A stretch of 7,734 nt of DNA from Chitinivibrionales bacterium (GCA_028718065.1 JAQUMP010000146.1:1-7734), one strand, 5' to 3'; shown: positions 1-7,005, counted from the first letter of the stretch. The notes: generated by a model not told the origin, from the letters alone. Numbers and translations are program-made.

Positions 1-15
1 GTTCTCTTCCGATCT
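1..15. other. Illumina adapter remnant at contig end
   Basis: Bases 4-15 read CTCTTCCGATCT, identical to the last 12 bases of the Illumina TruSeq read-1 adapter. The three bases before it do not match the adapter. An exact 12-base match at the very first bases of the window is very unlikely by chance. The reading frame of the following gene starts to look family-like (a YPGE motif) immediately after it. These bases should be treated as a library artefact, not genome sequence. Confidence 0.85.
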
Positions 16-1985
16 ATCAATCCTATCCGGGCGAGCAGGCAATTATCAGCGGTGGAAAACTCCTGAGCGGCTTTACGGTCGGCAGTGACGGACGCTGGAC
101 GCTCAACCTAAAAGCCGCCTATACTGCGCTGTGGAACAGCGGTTGGCAATTCGGGCAAATCTGGGTGAACGGCAAAAACGCCTCGTGGCCTATTCGCCCA
201 ACGCGCGGCAGCGACCGTTTTAGGATCGCCGCAGCCGCGGCGCAATCGGCCCCGCCGCAATACAGCGATCCCGTTTTGCCGACCCAGGTGGGCGACCGAT
301 GGTCGCTGGTACAGGGCGGCATTGCGCAATATGCCAACGATCGATTCGGGTTTAATGCCGGCGAGCTCAATCCCAACTGGACCAATCTTACGGATGTAAG
401 GATCGAAGCATGCTCCAAAGGGTCCGCCTCGAACATTATTCCTATTAAGTCAATATCGGGAACCACGGTCACCATGATTTCGCATGCTTTTGATATCGAC
501 GTCGGCTCGGCCTGGCGCAGAATGAACGTTTACGAGGACCTGGACCAAACCTCCGGAGGCGCTCATCCGGGTGAGTTCTACCTTAACCGTTCCACCGGTT
601 TGTTGACCTATGTCCCCCGCTCAGGAGAAACACCGGCGTCATCAACGATCATTGCCCCGGCCCTTTACGAATTAATAATAATTGCCAACACCCCGCGTTA
701 CACGGCAACGGCCGCACTGGCGGGAAACATAACATTTAAGGGCCTCACCTTTTCCCATACCAATTCAAATGCGCTTAACGTTGGCGTTATCGGCGTGGCC
801 TCGGGATTGTACACCGATCCGGTCGGCGCGGTCAGCGCCGTCGGGGCCGCCAACATTACCTTTGACGGATGCACCTTCGAACATCTCGGCAGCGAAGGCG
901 TGATTTTTGGACAGGGGTCAAACCACAACACCGTGCAGAATTGCCTGGCCCACGATCTTGGCGGTGGCGCCTTCTGGGCCGGAGCCAAGGACCGTGACAA
1001 AACAAGCGTTGCCGATTCTCTTCCCGCAAATGTAAACAACCCTCGCACCGCGTACACCGACGTCGGAAACACGACCTTCTCAAACAACCTTGTCTATGAT
1101 TTCGGCACTGTTTACACGCTTACGGCCGGTCTGTTTATAAGTCGCGGTCCGTCAAACCGGATAATTCACAACGAAATATATAATGGTCCGAGTTTTGGCG
1201 TTGTCCTCGGCGACGACCCCGGCACGGACATCGACGCCGCCTATCCAACGTCAAACGGTTATGTAGGCTATAATCATATTCATGACATGGGGTTTGGCGG
1301 GTCTGCTTTTACCGCTGATTTCGGCGGACTTTACACGGTGGGCCCGCAGGTAGGCACGATTATTGAGTATAATAAAATCCACGATATTTATTCTTCTTTT
1401 TTTACTCCCAACGGACACGACGCTATTCCTTTATATAACGACGACCGCTCCTCCGGACTCACAATCCGGTTTAATTTGGTTTACGCCACCAATAATAAAA
1501 TTGAACAGACCAAGGGCATGCACCATAGTGAATATAACAACATTCTTTTTTCGGCTTATGGCGCGCACAGCGGCGGCTATGGCAACGATGGCCATTTCCC
1601 CATGATCCACTCGCCGCCGCTCATTGCCGGTGAACTGGCGGTAAATTTTACCCGCAACATCGTGCAGTGGAGCACTCCCAACAATCCGGTCGAAACGCCC
1701 CAGGCCGATATTTATGTTCAAACAACGAACTTCCAGGCGGACAGCAACTTGTATTTTCAGAACGGAGTGACCTTGGTAAATTATGCCCCGAATATATCAT
1801 TTGCAGGCTGGCGCGCGCTCGGCCGGGATGTGCATTCAATTGTAAATCAGGACCCGCTCTTTAACAATCCGGCCACCGGGGATTTTAGCTTAAAAGCGGG
1901 CTCTCCGGCGTTGACGCTTGGATTTATTGACTTTAGCGCGGCCATTGCAAATGCGGGAACAACCGGAGCGGTTGGGGCGCAGTAG
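3..1985 (+). CDS. Right-handed parallel beta-helix protein, GH141/GH120-like, 5' partial
   Basis: Probable secreted glycoside hydrolase or lyase acting on a plant or microbial polysaccharide. The frame is open to the window edge; genuine sequence starts near base 16, so the signal peptide and true start are missing. The GTG at 165 is internal, because upstream codons already encode family-like sequence: YPGEQAIISGG, then DGRWTL, then FGQIWVNGK spanning 165. This order is typical of the large beta-helix family that includes GH141. About 360-640 encodes the usual inserted beta-sandwich, with a PGEFYLN...TGLLTYVP segment. Helix coils follow with repeated N-x-(I/F/V)-x-(N/G/F) turns: NITFKGLTF, NITFDGCTF, NRIIHNEIY, IIEYNKIHDI. 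Conserved acidic positions lie in DFGGLYT (about 1317) and LYNDDRSSG (about 1428), candidate catalytic or metal sites. The C-terminus has the family-typical WRALGRDVHSIV and QDPLF motifs, then stops with no sorting domain. It heads the probable operon, 50 bases before the SGNH gene. The fold is secure; the exact GH family and substrate are not. Confidence 0.88.
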   Translation, partial: SLPIYQSYPGEQAIISGGKLLSGFTVGSDGRWTLNLKAAYTALWNSGWQFGQIWVNGKNASWPIRPTRGSDRFRIAAAAAQSAPPQYSDPVLPTQVGDRWSLVQGGIAQYANDRFGFNAGELNPNWTNLTDVRIEACSKGSASNIIPIKSISGTTVTMISHAFDIDVGSAWRRMNVYEDLDQTSGGAHPGEFYLNRSTGLLTYVPRSGETPASSTIIAPALYELIIIANTPRYTATAALAGNITFKGLTFSHTNSNALNVGVIGVASGLYTDPVGAVSAVGAANITFDGCTFEHLGSEGVIFGQGSNHNTVQNCLAHDLGGGAFWAGAKDRDKTSVADSLPANVNNPRTAYTDVGNTTFSNNLVYDFGTVYTLTAGLFISRGPSNRIIHNEIYNGPSFGVVLGDDPGTDIDAAYPTSNGYVGYNHIHDMGFGGSAFTADFGGLYTVGPQVGTIIEYNKIHDIYSSFFTPNGHDAIPLYNDDRSSGLTIRFNLVYATNNKIEQTKGMHHSEYNNILFSAYGAHSGGYGNDGHFPMIHSPPLIAGELAVNFTRNIVQWSTPNNPVETPQADIYVQTTNFQADSNLYFQNGVTLVNYAPNISFAGWRALGRDVHSIVNQDPLFNNPATGDFSLKAGSPALTLGFIDFSAAIANAGTTGAVGAQ

Positions 1986-2010
1986 ACCTTTATCATGTAC
2001 ACCTTTATCA
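1986..2010 (+). repeat. Short direct repeat after the beta-helix gene stop
   Basis: The 10-base unit ACCTTTATCA occurs at 1986-1995 and again at 2001-2010, separated by TGTAC. The first copy begins directly after the TAG stop. The spacing gives a 15-base period, about 1.7 tandem copies. It could be a small slippage duplication or a protein-binding pair; nothing else supports a regulatory role. Confidence 0.5.
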
Positions 2011-2022
2011 GCAACACTTTCC

Positions 2023-2028
2023 AAAGGA
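2023..2028 (+). promoter_or_regulatory. Ribosome binding site of the SGNH gene
   Basis: AAAGGA lies seven bases before the ATG at 2036. It supports that start over the nearby ATG at 2031, which is in another frame. Confidence 0.6.
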
Positions 2029-2035
2029 AAATGGA

Positions 2036-3307
2036 ATGCCTTCGATAAAACATTCTTTCTTTACAGTATCGAAATCAGCGATTCTTTCCCTCTCCGCCCT
2101 CGCCATCCTTGCCGTTTCCGCCGCTGCCGGAACATTCTCGGTTTATCACGTCGGCAATTCCTTAACCGGCGACTTGTTTTACGATTTTAAAAACGTGGCG
2201 ACAAGATACGAGGCGACCCAGGGCAACTCCTACACCTGGGGACTTCACTTCTGGGCCGGCCATTGCCTTACGATTATCTATCTGCATCCGGATTCCACCG
2301 ACGGGACCGGCGTGCAGACGGCCGTGGGTCTTACCAATACCTCGTCATGGGCGGCGGCCAACACCGTGCCCTGGACCACGGCCTTGCCGAACAATCATTG
2401 GGACGTTGTAACCATGCAGCCGTTTCCGGCGGGCGATCAAGGCCCTAATTTACTTAAAGATAATATTGCGGCAGTAAACGGCATGATCGCCAAAGCCAAA
2501 TTAAACAATAGCAATGCATCCACCCGGTTTTTTATTTATGGCGCGTGGTCGGAGGTCACAATCGCCGATCCCGGCCTTTTTAGCCGGACCTACTCGGCCG
2601 CGACCATAAAATTATCGAACCCGGACAGCACGCCCGGTTCAACCTGCCGCGATTTTATTGAGATGCTCTGCGACAGCGTGCGCAAAACCAATCCCGACGT
2701 TTCCGTGATTCCGGTAGGAGAAGTGCTTTATGCTTTAGACCAAAAGATGCAAAACCACGAGTTCAACGACTTTACTTCCCTCATCCAATTCCACCGCGGC
2801 AATATTCACGGTAACTCGGCGGGCCAGAATGTGGCCGCCTGGACCGCTTACGCCGTTATCTTTAAAAAATCCCCGGTCGGCCTGGCCAACGATTCCATGC
2901 CCAACGGTATCGACGACGCCGGGTATACCAATGTCCAAACCATAAATGACCATGATAAACTGCTCATGCAACAGACAATATGGGAGGTTGTAACGGCAAT
3001 GAACAAATACACCAATGTCCTGCCCCCGGCAACGGCGATCGCTTTTCCGGCAAAAACAAAAACCGAACTGCCGCGTTTTTTTGCAACGCTAAAAACGATC
3101 GGCTATACCCTCATACAACCGGAATTCGTAAGCATAAAATATTACGATTTACAAGGAAGAATCGTTTGTTCTTTAATAAACAAAATCCAAGGGCCGGGGA
3201 GTTTTATCGTTAAAACGCCGACGGCATTACGGCCGGGCAATGTTTATGTCCGGGAATTTGCGGCCGGGGATTTTGTCGCACAAGAGCAATTCTCGGTGAT
3301 ACGATAA
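2036..3307 (+). CDS. Secreted SGNH-hydrolase-like protein with C-terminal sorting-like domain
   Basis: Likely an extracellular esterase or deacetylase of the SGNH/GDSL superfamily, acting on acylated sugars. Residues 1-31 form a signal peptide (Lys5 and Lys13, a hydrophobic core around 15-30, then AAAG). Residues 34-44 hold block I, VYHVGNSLT, with Ser42 as candidate nucleophile in a GNSLT variant of GDSL. WDVVTMQPF (122-130) fits the strand and turn near block III. The block V region is FHRGNIHGNSAG (252-263), with His258 as candidate base; the residue three before it, usually Asp, is Gly255. AYAVIFKKSPVGL (271-283) also fits the C-terminal end of this family. Residues about 361-423 form a separate beta domain with KYYDLQGRIV, TIGR04183-like, probably for secretion or surface anchoring. 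It lies 31 bases before the propeller gene, in a probable operon. The fold is fairly sure; activity is uncertain because of the missing Asp. Confidence 0.82.
   Translation: MPSIKHSFFTVSKSAILSLSALAILAVSAAAGTFSVYHVGNSLTGDLFYDFKNVATRYEATQGNSYTWGLHFWAGHCLTIIYLHPDSTDGTGVQTAVGLTNTSSWAAANTVPWTTALPNNHWDVVTMQPFPAGDQGPNLLKDNIAAVNGMIAKAKLNNSNASTRFFIYGAWSEVTIADPGLFSRTYSAATIKLSNPDSTPGSTCRDFIEMLCDSVRKTNPDVSVIPVGEVLYALDQKMQNHEFNDFTSLIQFHRGNIHGNSAGQNVAAWTAYAVIFKKSPVGLANDSMPNGIDDAGYTNVQTINDHDKLLMQQTIWEVVTAMNKYTNVLPPATAIAFPAKTKTELPRFFATLKTIGYTLIQPEFVSIKYYDLQGRIVCSLINKIQGPGSFIVKTPTALRPGNVYVREFAAGDFVAQEQFSVIR
3125..3307 (+). repeat. C-terminal sorting-like cassette, copy 1
   Basis: This 3' end of the SGNH gene encodes a module shared with the 332-residue protein. 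Exact DNA matches to copy 2 include a 14-base stretch starting AGCATAAAA (3131-3144) and a 15-base stretch starting GGCCGGGG (3262-3276). It looks more AT-rich than the rest of its gene. Confidence 0.7.
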
Positions 3308-3327
3308 GTCAACAACACAAAAAATCC

Positions 3328-3331
3328 GGAG
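3328..3331 (+). promoter_or_regulatory. Ribosome binding site of the propeller gene
   Basis: GGAG lies seven bases before the ATG at 3339. It is the left half of an 8-base palindrome, GGAGCTCC (3328-3335). Confidence 0.55.
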
Positions 3332-3338
3332 CTCCCCA

Positions 3339-5843
3339 ATGCAAACGACCCCATTCGGAACGGCGCTATTCATTGTCCTGGCTGGAACTTTTGCCGCATT
3401 CGGCCAGATCATATCATTAACGGGCGCGGTCGTCGACGCGCAAACCAATGCCGCCGTCCCGGGCGCAACGGTTACCCTCGCCGGAAAAAACATGACCGCC
3501 ACGACCGATGCGGCGGGCGCTTTCGGCTTTCAAAACAGCACATCGGTTTTTATTAAGGAGGCGCCGAATCCCCATCAAACACTTACCATTTCTCTGCGCG
3601 GCGGCGTTATGCGCATCGAGCGCGCTTTCGGCTTTACCGGCAACGCCGTGGTGGAACTATTTGACGCGCGCGGAAAACGCCTTTTCCGGGAAATGCTTAA
3701 AAGCGGCGTCCCTGGCGGTCATGAGTATACTTTGCCGTCGTTGACCGGTTCGGGCGTTTTTTTCCTGCGCGTAAATGGTAGCGGCGCAAGCATCGTCCGC
3801 AAGCTGATAAGCGCCGGCGGCAATTCCGCGGCGTCGCTGACCTTTGCAGTCCAAAACACGGCCTTGGCAAAGACCCTGGCGACAACCCTTGACAGTATCG
3901 TAATAGACAAATCGGGCTATCAAACCAGGATCGTTACGCTCGCTACCTATCAGGCGCAGCTTGACACAATACTCTTATTTAAAACCGGGGCAACCGTCTG
4001 GACGGAACGGATACTTAACGGCGACGGCAGCATTAACTGGAAGCACTACGAAAATGCGGCCGCCCATGCGGGCGATTCGGCGCAGCGGGATTATCTGCTG
4101 GGTCCCAAATACGAGTATTACCATGCGCAGGCGGGAACGTTCCCAACGCTTTCGCTCTTCGGCGATGCGGATGGCTGGAATGGACCGGCGGCCGGAAAAC
4201 CGGGCCCGGACGGAGCGGCCTGGAGCTATAATTTATCCGGCTGGGCATGGTACACCCAGGCAGGCGCCTTGCTCTATGTGGCCGACGATCCGAACAATGC
4301 CGGCGTGATTTCCGCGGCAACCGGCGAAGGCTTTGAGTATGTGTCCGGCATTTGGCCGGGTGACCGCGGCTTCTGGGCCAAGGTGTATTGGGACCAATTT
4401 CGTGGTTTATACACGTATCCGGTTCCGCCTGAACTCAGTCAGCCCGATTGGAACTCACCCAAAAAACCAACCGCGGTTGCAAGCCCTGCCGGCATCTCCA
4501 GCCCAATTGCGCAGTATGTGGCTTTTCAAAATGGTTTTATCGGTACATTCGCCGTAGACAAGTGCGCCTACGTCCACAAGATCGGGTGTAACGTCATGTA
4601 TCCCACGCCGAATTACCCGGTGGCCGGAAACGTATTTCCATGGGTCCAACTGCCTGCAGGCAAAGTCCCGATGGCTTTGGCCGCGACGCCCGGCGGGGAG
4701 TTCGTGCTGGCGGCGGTGTGGGATGTTGTCAATCATAAAGGGCAAATGGCGGTGATTGCCGTAAAGAACAGAGTACGCTGTTCCGAAACCGTAAATAAGG
4801 ATTGGAACAGTTACTTTGAAACCGGCTCATTTATGTACGGAGTTCCGGGCTGGCCCAATACAAAAGGGCTCAAACTCCTCGGATTTGTAGACTTGCCCAT
4901 TGCGGCGCCTACGGCCATCGACGCCGGTACGAACTGCGGATATTTGCACTCCGGTCGCGACGATACCAACGTAAATAACGGCATTGCCGCACTGCTTGAC
5001 AATCAGAGCGAGCGCGACGCCTGGTACACCGGCGATATAAGCGCCTATCCGGACATGAAGGGCGTCGCGCATGCGGGATACGCCGTGATTGCTTCACGAA
5101 GCGAGAACAAAGTCGTATTCGTGGACTTGCAGCCGCTGCTGCAATACTATCGCGCCATGTACTTTACAACCCAGACAAATTACGATTTGACCAAAAACGA
5201 GGGAAGCGCCGCCGACCAGTGGCCCTTTACCTTTGATTACAATGCCGGGCAAAAGCCCGTGGTCGCCTCCGCGCTCGATGTCGCGGCCCCCACGGCCGTG
5301 GCCGCGGGTCTGAGCGCGGGAAATTGCAACGTCGGCTGTTCCCGCTGCAACCCGGGTTGGAATTCATGGAAAGATTTTCGCATAACGGCGTTTGCAGACG
5401 GCGGCTATGCCTATATAACCACCCTGGACGGTTTACTCTTAATATACGCCATTGGCGGTCTGAACACGGAAGCCGCGGCCACGCCGCCGACGATTTACAA
5501 AACAGTAAGCATCGGCAAGAACCCCACTTCGATTTCGTACGGGGAAGGCGGTATTTACAAAAACGATTTCTGGATCAATTGCCGGGGCGATAAATCCATT
5601 TACTGCTTTGATGCGAGCGGCAATCAACGGCACGTTTTGAGCGACAGCCGCATTCAGGACCCGGTCATGGCCGAGAATTCGTTTAATTGGCTCCCGCAAT
5701 GCGGTTTGCATGTGGTTGATTTTACCGGCAAGAAAGTCCTGACCTATCTCTTTGAAGAGGATTTTCCCGGCCCCATGACCTTCGGGGCGGCCGCGAATAC
5801 TCCCGGCCATCCGTTCGCGTATCAGCAGGTTGAGGTGCCGTGA
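3339..5843 (+). CDS. Large secreted protein: regulatory-like N-terminus with nested sorting-like module, beta-propeller-like body
   Basis: Function not recognised; 834 residues, probably extracellular or surface-bound. Residues 1-22 are a signal peptide (hydrophobic 8-21, then FGQ). Residues 25-70 match the first half of a carboxypeptidase regulatory-like domain: LTGAVVDAQTNAAVPGATVTL, then a T..DAAGAFGF turn. The second half appears only at 184-213 (LDSIVIDKSGYQTRIVTL...LDTILL). Between them, about 78-160, lies a module resembling the C-terminal sorting domains of the neighbours: VVELFDARGKRL...GVFFLRV. From about 220 the protein is rich in Trp, Tyr and Gly, with short strand-like repeats. 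These include PMALAATPGGEFVLAAVW, YAVIASRSENKVVFVDL, YAYITTLDGLLLIYAIGG, and a YVTN-like VSIGKNPTSISYGEG followed by RGDKSIYCFDASG. These fit a WD/YVTN-type beta-propeller, but blade boundaries are unclear. Cys663, 667 and 670 form a C-x3-C-x2-C cluster. It probably binds glycan or acts as a scaffold. The ORF and secretion are sure; the propeller call is moderate. Confidence 0.75.
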   Translation: MQTTPFGTALFIVLAGTFAAFGQIISLTGAVVDAQTNAAVPGATVTLAGKNMTATTDAAGAFGFQNSTSVFIKEAPNPHQTLTISLRGGVMRIERAFGFTGNAVVELFDARGKRLFREMLKSGVPGGHEYTLPSLTGSGVFFLRVNGSGASIVRKLISAGGNSAASLTFAVQNTALAKTLATTLDSIVIDKSGYQTRIVTLATYQAQLDTILLFKTGATVWTERILNGDGSINWKHYENAAAHAGDSAQRDYLLGPKYEYYHAQAGTFPTLSLFGDADGWNGPAAGKPGPDGAAWSYNLSGWAWYTQAGALLYVADDPNNAGVISAATGEGFEYVSGIWPGDRGFWAKVYWDQFRGLYTYPVPPELSQPDWNSPKKPTAVASPAGISSPIAQYVAFQNGFIGTFAVDKCAYVHKIGCNVMYPTPNYPVAGNVFPWVQLPAGKVPMALAATPGGEFVLAAVWDVVNHKGQMAVIAVKNRVRCSETVNKDWNSYFETGSFMYGVPGWPNTKGLKLLGFVDLPIAAPTAIDAGTNCGYLHSGRDDTNVNNGIAALLDNQSERDAWYTGDISAYPDMKGVAHAGYAVIASRSENKVVFVDLQPLLQYYRAMYFTTQTNYDLTKNEGSAADQWPFTFDYNAGQKPVVASALDVAAPTAVAAGLSAGNCNVGCSRCNPGWNSWKDFRITAFADGGYAYITTLDGLLLIYAIGGLNTEAAATPPTIYKTVSIGKNPTSISYGEGGIYKNDFWINCRGDKSIYCFDASGNQRHVLSDSRIQDPVMAENSFNWLPQCGLHVVDFTGKKVLTYLFEEDFPGPMTFGAAANTPGHPFAYQQVEVP

Positions 5844-5874
5844 CAATATGATATTTTGCAGGCAATTTTAAAAC

Positions 5875-5879
5875 GGGAG
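5875..5879 (+). promoter_or_regulatory. Ribosome binding site of the 332-residue protein gene
   Basis: GGGAG lies eight bases before the ATG at 5888 and supports that start, which gives a complete signal peptide. Confidence 0.6.
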
Positions 5880-5887
5880 TTACCATT

Positions 5888-6886
5888 ATGCTTTTTTTTC
5901 GTACCGTTCCATTGTTCCCCGCTCTTTTTCTCTTGTCAATAAATGCCGCCGCCGACCCAAGCCTTGGCGCCCACAATCTGGCCTACTATGGCATGAGCGC
6001 GAACAACAACGCCGCGATTTCCACGCAGGCCATGACCACCCAAGGCTCGGGCAGCACGATTCTGGCTTGTATCGGCAGGGGGATTTTTTCCGATTTTGCC
6101 GCGCGTGGCGCCCCGGGCGACAACAAGGGAAATGTGCCATACATTCAGCTTGGTACGGCCCATATCTACACGCTGTGGCCCTATTCCGGCACGGCGCTTT
6201 ATGCCTATCAATCGGCCGCGGGGGGCGGCAATCATATCGTTACCGCCGATGTATCACCGGCCGACGAGATTACGCTCGCCGTGGTAGAGGTCAAAAACGG
6301 CGGACTGATTGCTGATTATAAATGGAACGAAGTCCTCTCCGGCAATCCCATCACGAGCCTGAGCGTAACCACCACGGGGCCGGCCACGCTGGTCGCATTC
6401 TGGTGGGGTGACGGTTACGCATCTGTCAAGCAGACGGCGGTCCCAAACAACGGTTTTACCGTAATCGACACAATCCTGCTCCCCGGTAATTTGGTCCAGG
6501 CGGCCGTCGCCGTAAAAAGCGTTTCCGCGGCGGGCTCTTACAATGTTACCTGGACGTCAACGCCGGTTCAGGGGGCGCAACTTTGGCTGGCGGCCGTGCA
6601 AACGACGATCGCAACCACAACGGCCATCCCGCCGGTTTCCGGAATTAAACCCTTCGGTTTCACCGCAACGGCAAACACAATTAGTTATTCCCTTCAAAAA
6701 TCATGTTTCGTGAGCATAAAATATTATGATTTGCGGGGGCGATTAGTAAGTTCTTTTGTAAACAATTATCAGCAACCGGGCAATTACACCTTAAAATTGC
6801 CGACGTCCTTGCCGCGAAACGTTTATATCCGGAAATTTAAGGCCGGGGATTTTGTTTCAAAAGAGCGCTTGCCCGTGCGCAAATAA
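5888..6886 (+). CDS. Secreted protein with an unrecognised beta-rich domain and C-terminal sorting-like domain
   Basis: Function not recognised; 332 residues. Residues 1-22 are a signal peptide (hydrophobic 8-20, then NAAAD). Residues about 23-247 form one domain rich in Gly, Ala, Thr and aromatic residues with strand-like alternation. Distinctive segments are GDNKGNVPYIQLGTAHIY (77-94), LWPYSGTALY (96-105), ADEITLAVVEV (125-135), TTTGPATLVAFWWGD (171-184) and YNVTWTSTPVQGAQLWLAAVQ (218-238). The look is of a jelly-roll or lectin-like sandwich, which is an inference. A Thr/Pro/Gly linker (about 239-257) leads to the C-terminal domain (about 263-332) with SIKYYDLRGRLVSSF, very close to that of the SGNH protein. 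There is no visible catalytic motif. It lies 44 bases after the propeller gene and is probably the last gene of the operon. The ATG is followed by eight T in a row (5892-5899), an odd slippery tract in codons 2-4. Carbohydrate binding is the likeliest role, with low certainty. Confidence 0.72.
   Translation: MLFFRTVPLFPALFLLSINAAADPSLGAHNLAYYGMSANNNAAISTQAMTTQGSGSTILACIGRGIFSDFAARGAPGDNKGNVPYIQLGTAHIYTLWPYSGTALYAYQSAAGGGNHIVTADVSPADEITLAVVEVKNGGLIADYKWNEVLSGNPITSLSVTTTGPATLVAFWWGDGYASVKQTAVPNNGFTVIDTILLPGNLVQAAVAVKSVSAAGSYNVTWTSTPVQGAQLWLAAVQTTIATTTAIPPVSGIKPFGFTATANTISYSLQKSCFVSIKYYDLRGRLVSSFVNNYQQPGNYTLKLPTSLPRNVYIRKFKAGDFVSKERLPVRK
6707..6886 (+). repeat. C-terminal sorting-like cassette, copy 2
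   Basis: This 3' end of the 332-residue gene matches copy 1 in order and nearly in length (180 versus 183 bases). The exact shared stretches lie at 6713-6726 and 6841-6855. At protein level both read SIKYYDL(Q/R)GR(I/L)V, then a PG turn, then GDFV near the end. Confidence 0.7.
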
Positions 6887-6920
6887 AGAGGTCCAAACAA
6901 AAAAGCCACTATAAAAAATC

Positions 6921-6954
6921 TTTAAAACGCCTTCGGCATCGGCGGGGTTTTAAA
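6921..6954. terminator. Stem-loop after the secreted-protein operon, possible bidirectional terminator
   Basis: TTTAAAAC (6921-6928) pairs with GTTTTAAA (6947-6954). GCC (6929-6931) pairs with GGC (6941-6943), leaving a GGG bulge and a nine-base loop. On the plus strand it is followed only by a weak A/T stretch. On the minus strand the stem is followed by a run of six T, a better intrinsic terminator shape. It sits 34 bases after the last operon gene and before the toxin-antitoxin promoter, the right place to separate the two units. The strength is unproven. Confidence 0.4.
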
Positions 6955-6980
6955 AATTTAAAATTCTCTCTGGGGACTTA

Positions 6981-6989
6981 TGTTATATT
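6981..6989 (+). promoter_or_regulatory. Extended -10 promoter of the toxin-antitoxin operon
   Basis: TGTTATATT fits the extended -10 form TGnTATAAT with one mismatch. It lies 34 bases before the antitoxin ATG. No convincing -35 box is seen at the usual distance, which an extended -10 can tolerate. Confidence 0.5.
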
Positions 6990-7005
6990 TTTAACACAGA
7001 AAGAC

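Noticed and set aside
165..167. GTG at 165 as the start of the beta-helix gene
   Set aside because: Upstream codons in the same frame are open to the edge and encode family-typical sequence (YPGE, ISGG, DGRW), and no ribosome binding site precedes the GTG. The gene is 5'-truncated instead.
698..1087. Minus-strand open frame opposite the beta-helix gene
   Set aside because: The plus strand here encodes clear beta-helix repeats; the antisense peptide shows no domain.
3328..3335. GGAGCTCC palindrome as an operator before the propeller gene
   Set aside because: It is only eight bases, and half of it is explained by the ribosome binding site.
5325..5348. Radical SAM signature (C-x3-C-x2-C)
   Set aside because: The protein has a signal peptide and is propeller-like, the cluster is near residue 663, and no other radical SAM feature is present. 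The spacing is probably coincidental.
5439..5846. Minus-strand open frame of 135 codons opposite the propeller gene
   Set aside because: It lies wholly antisense to a strongly supported gene and encodes no recognisable motif. Long antisense frames are common opposite GC-rich codons.
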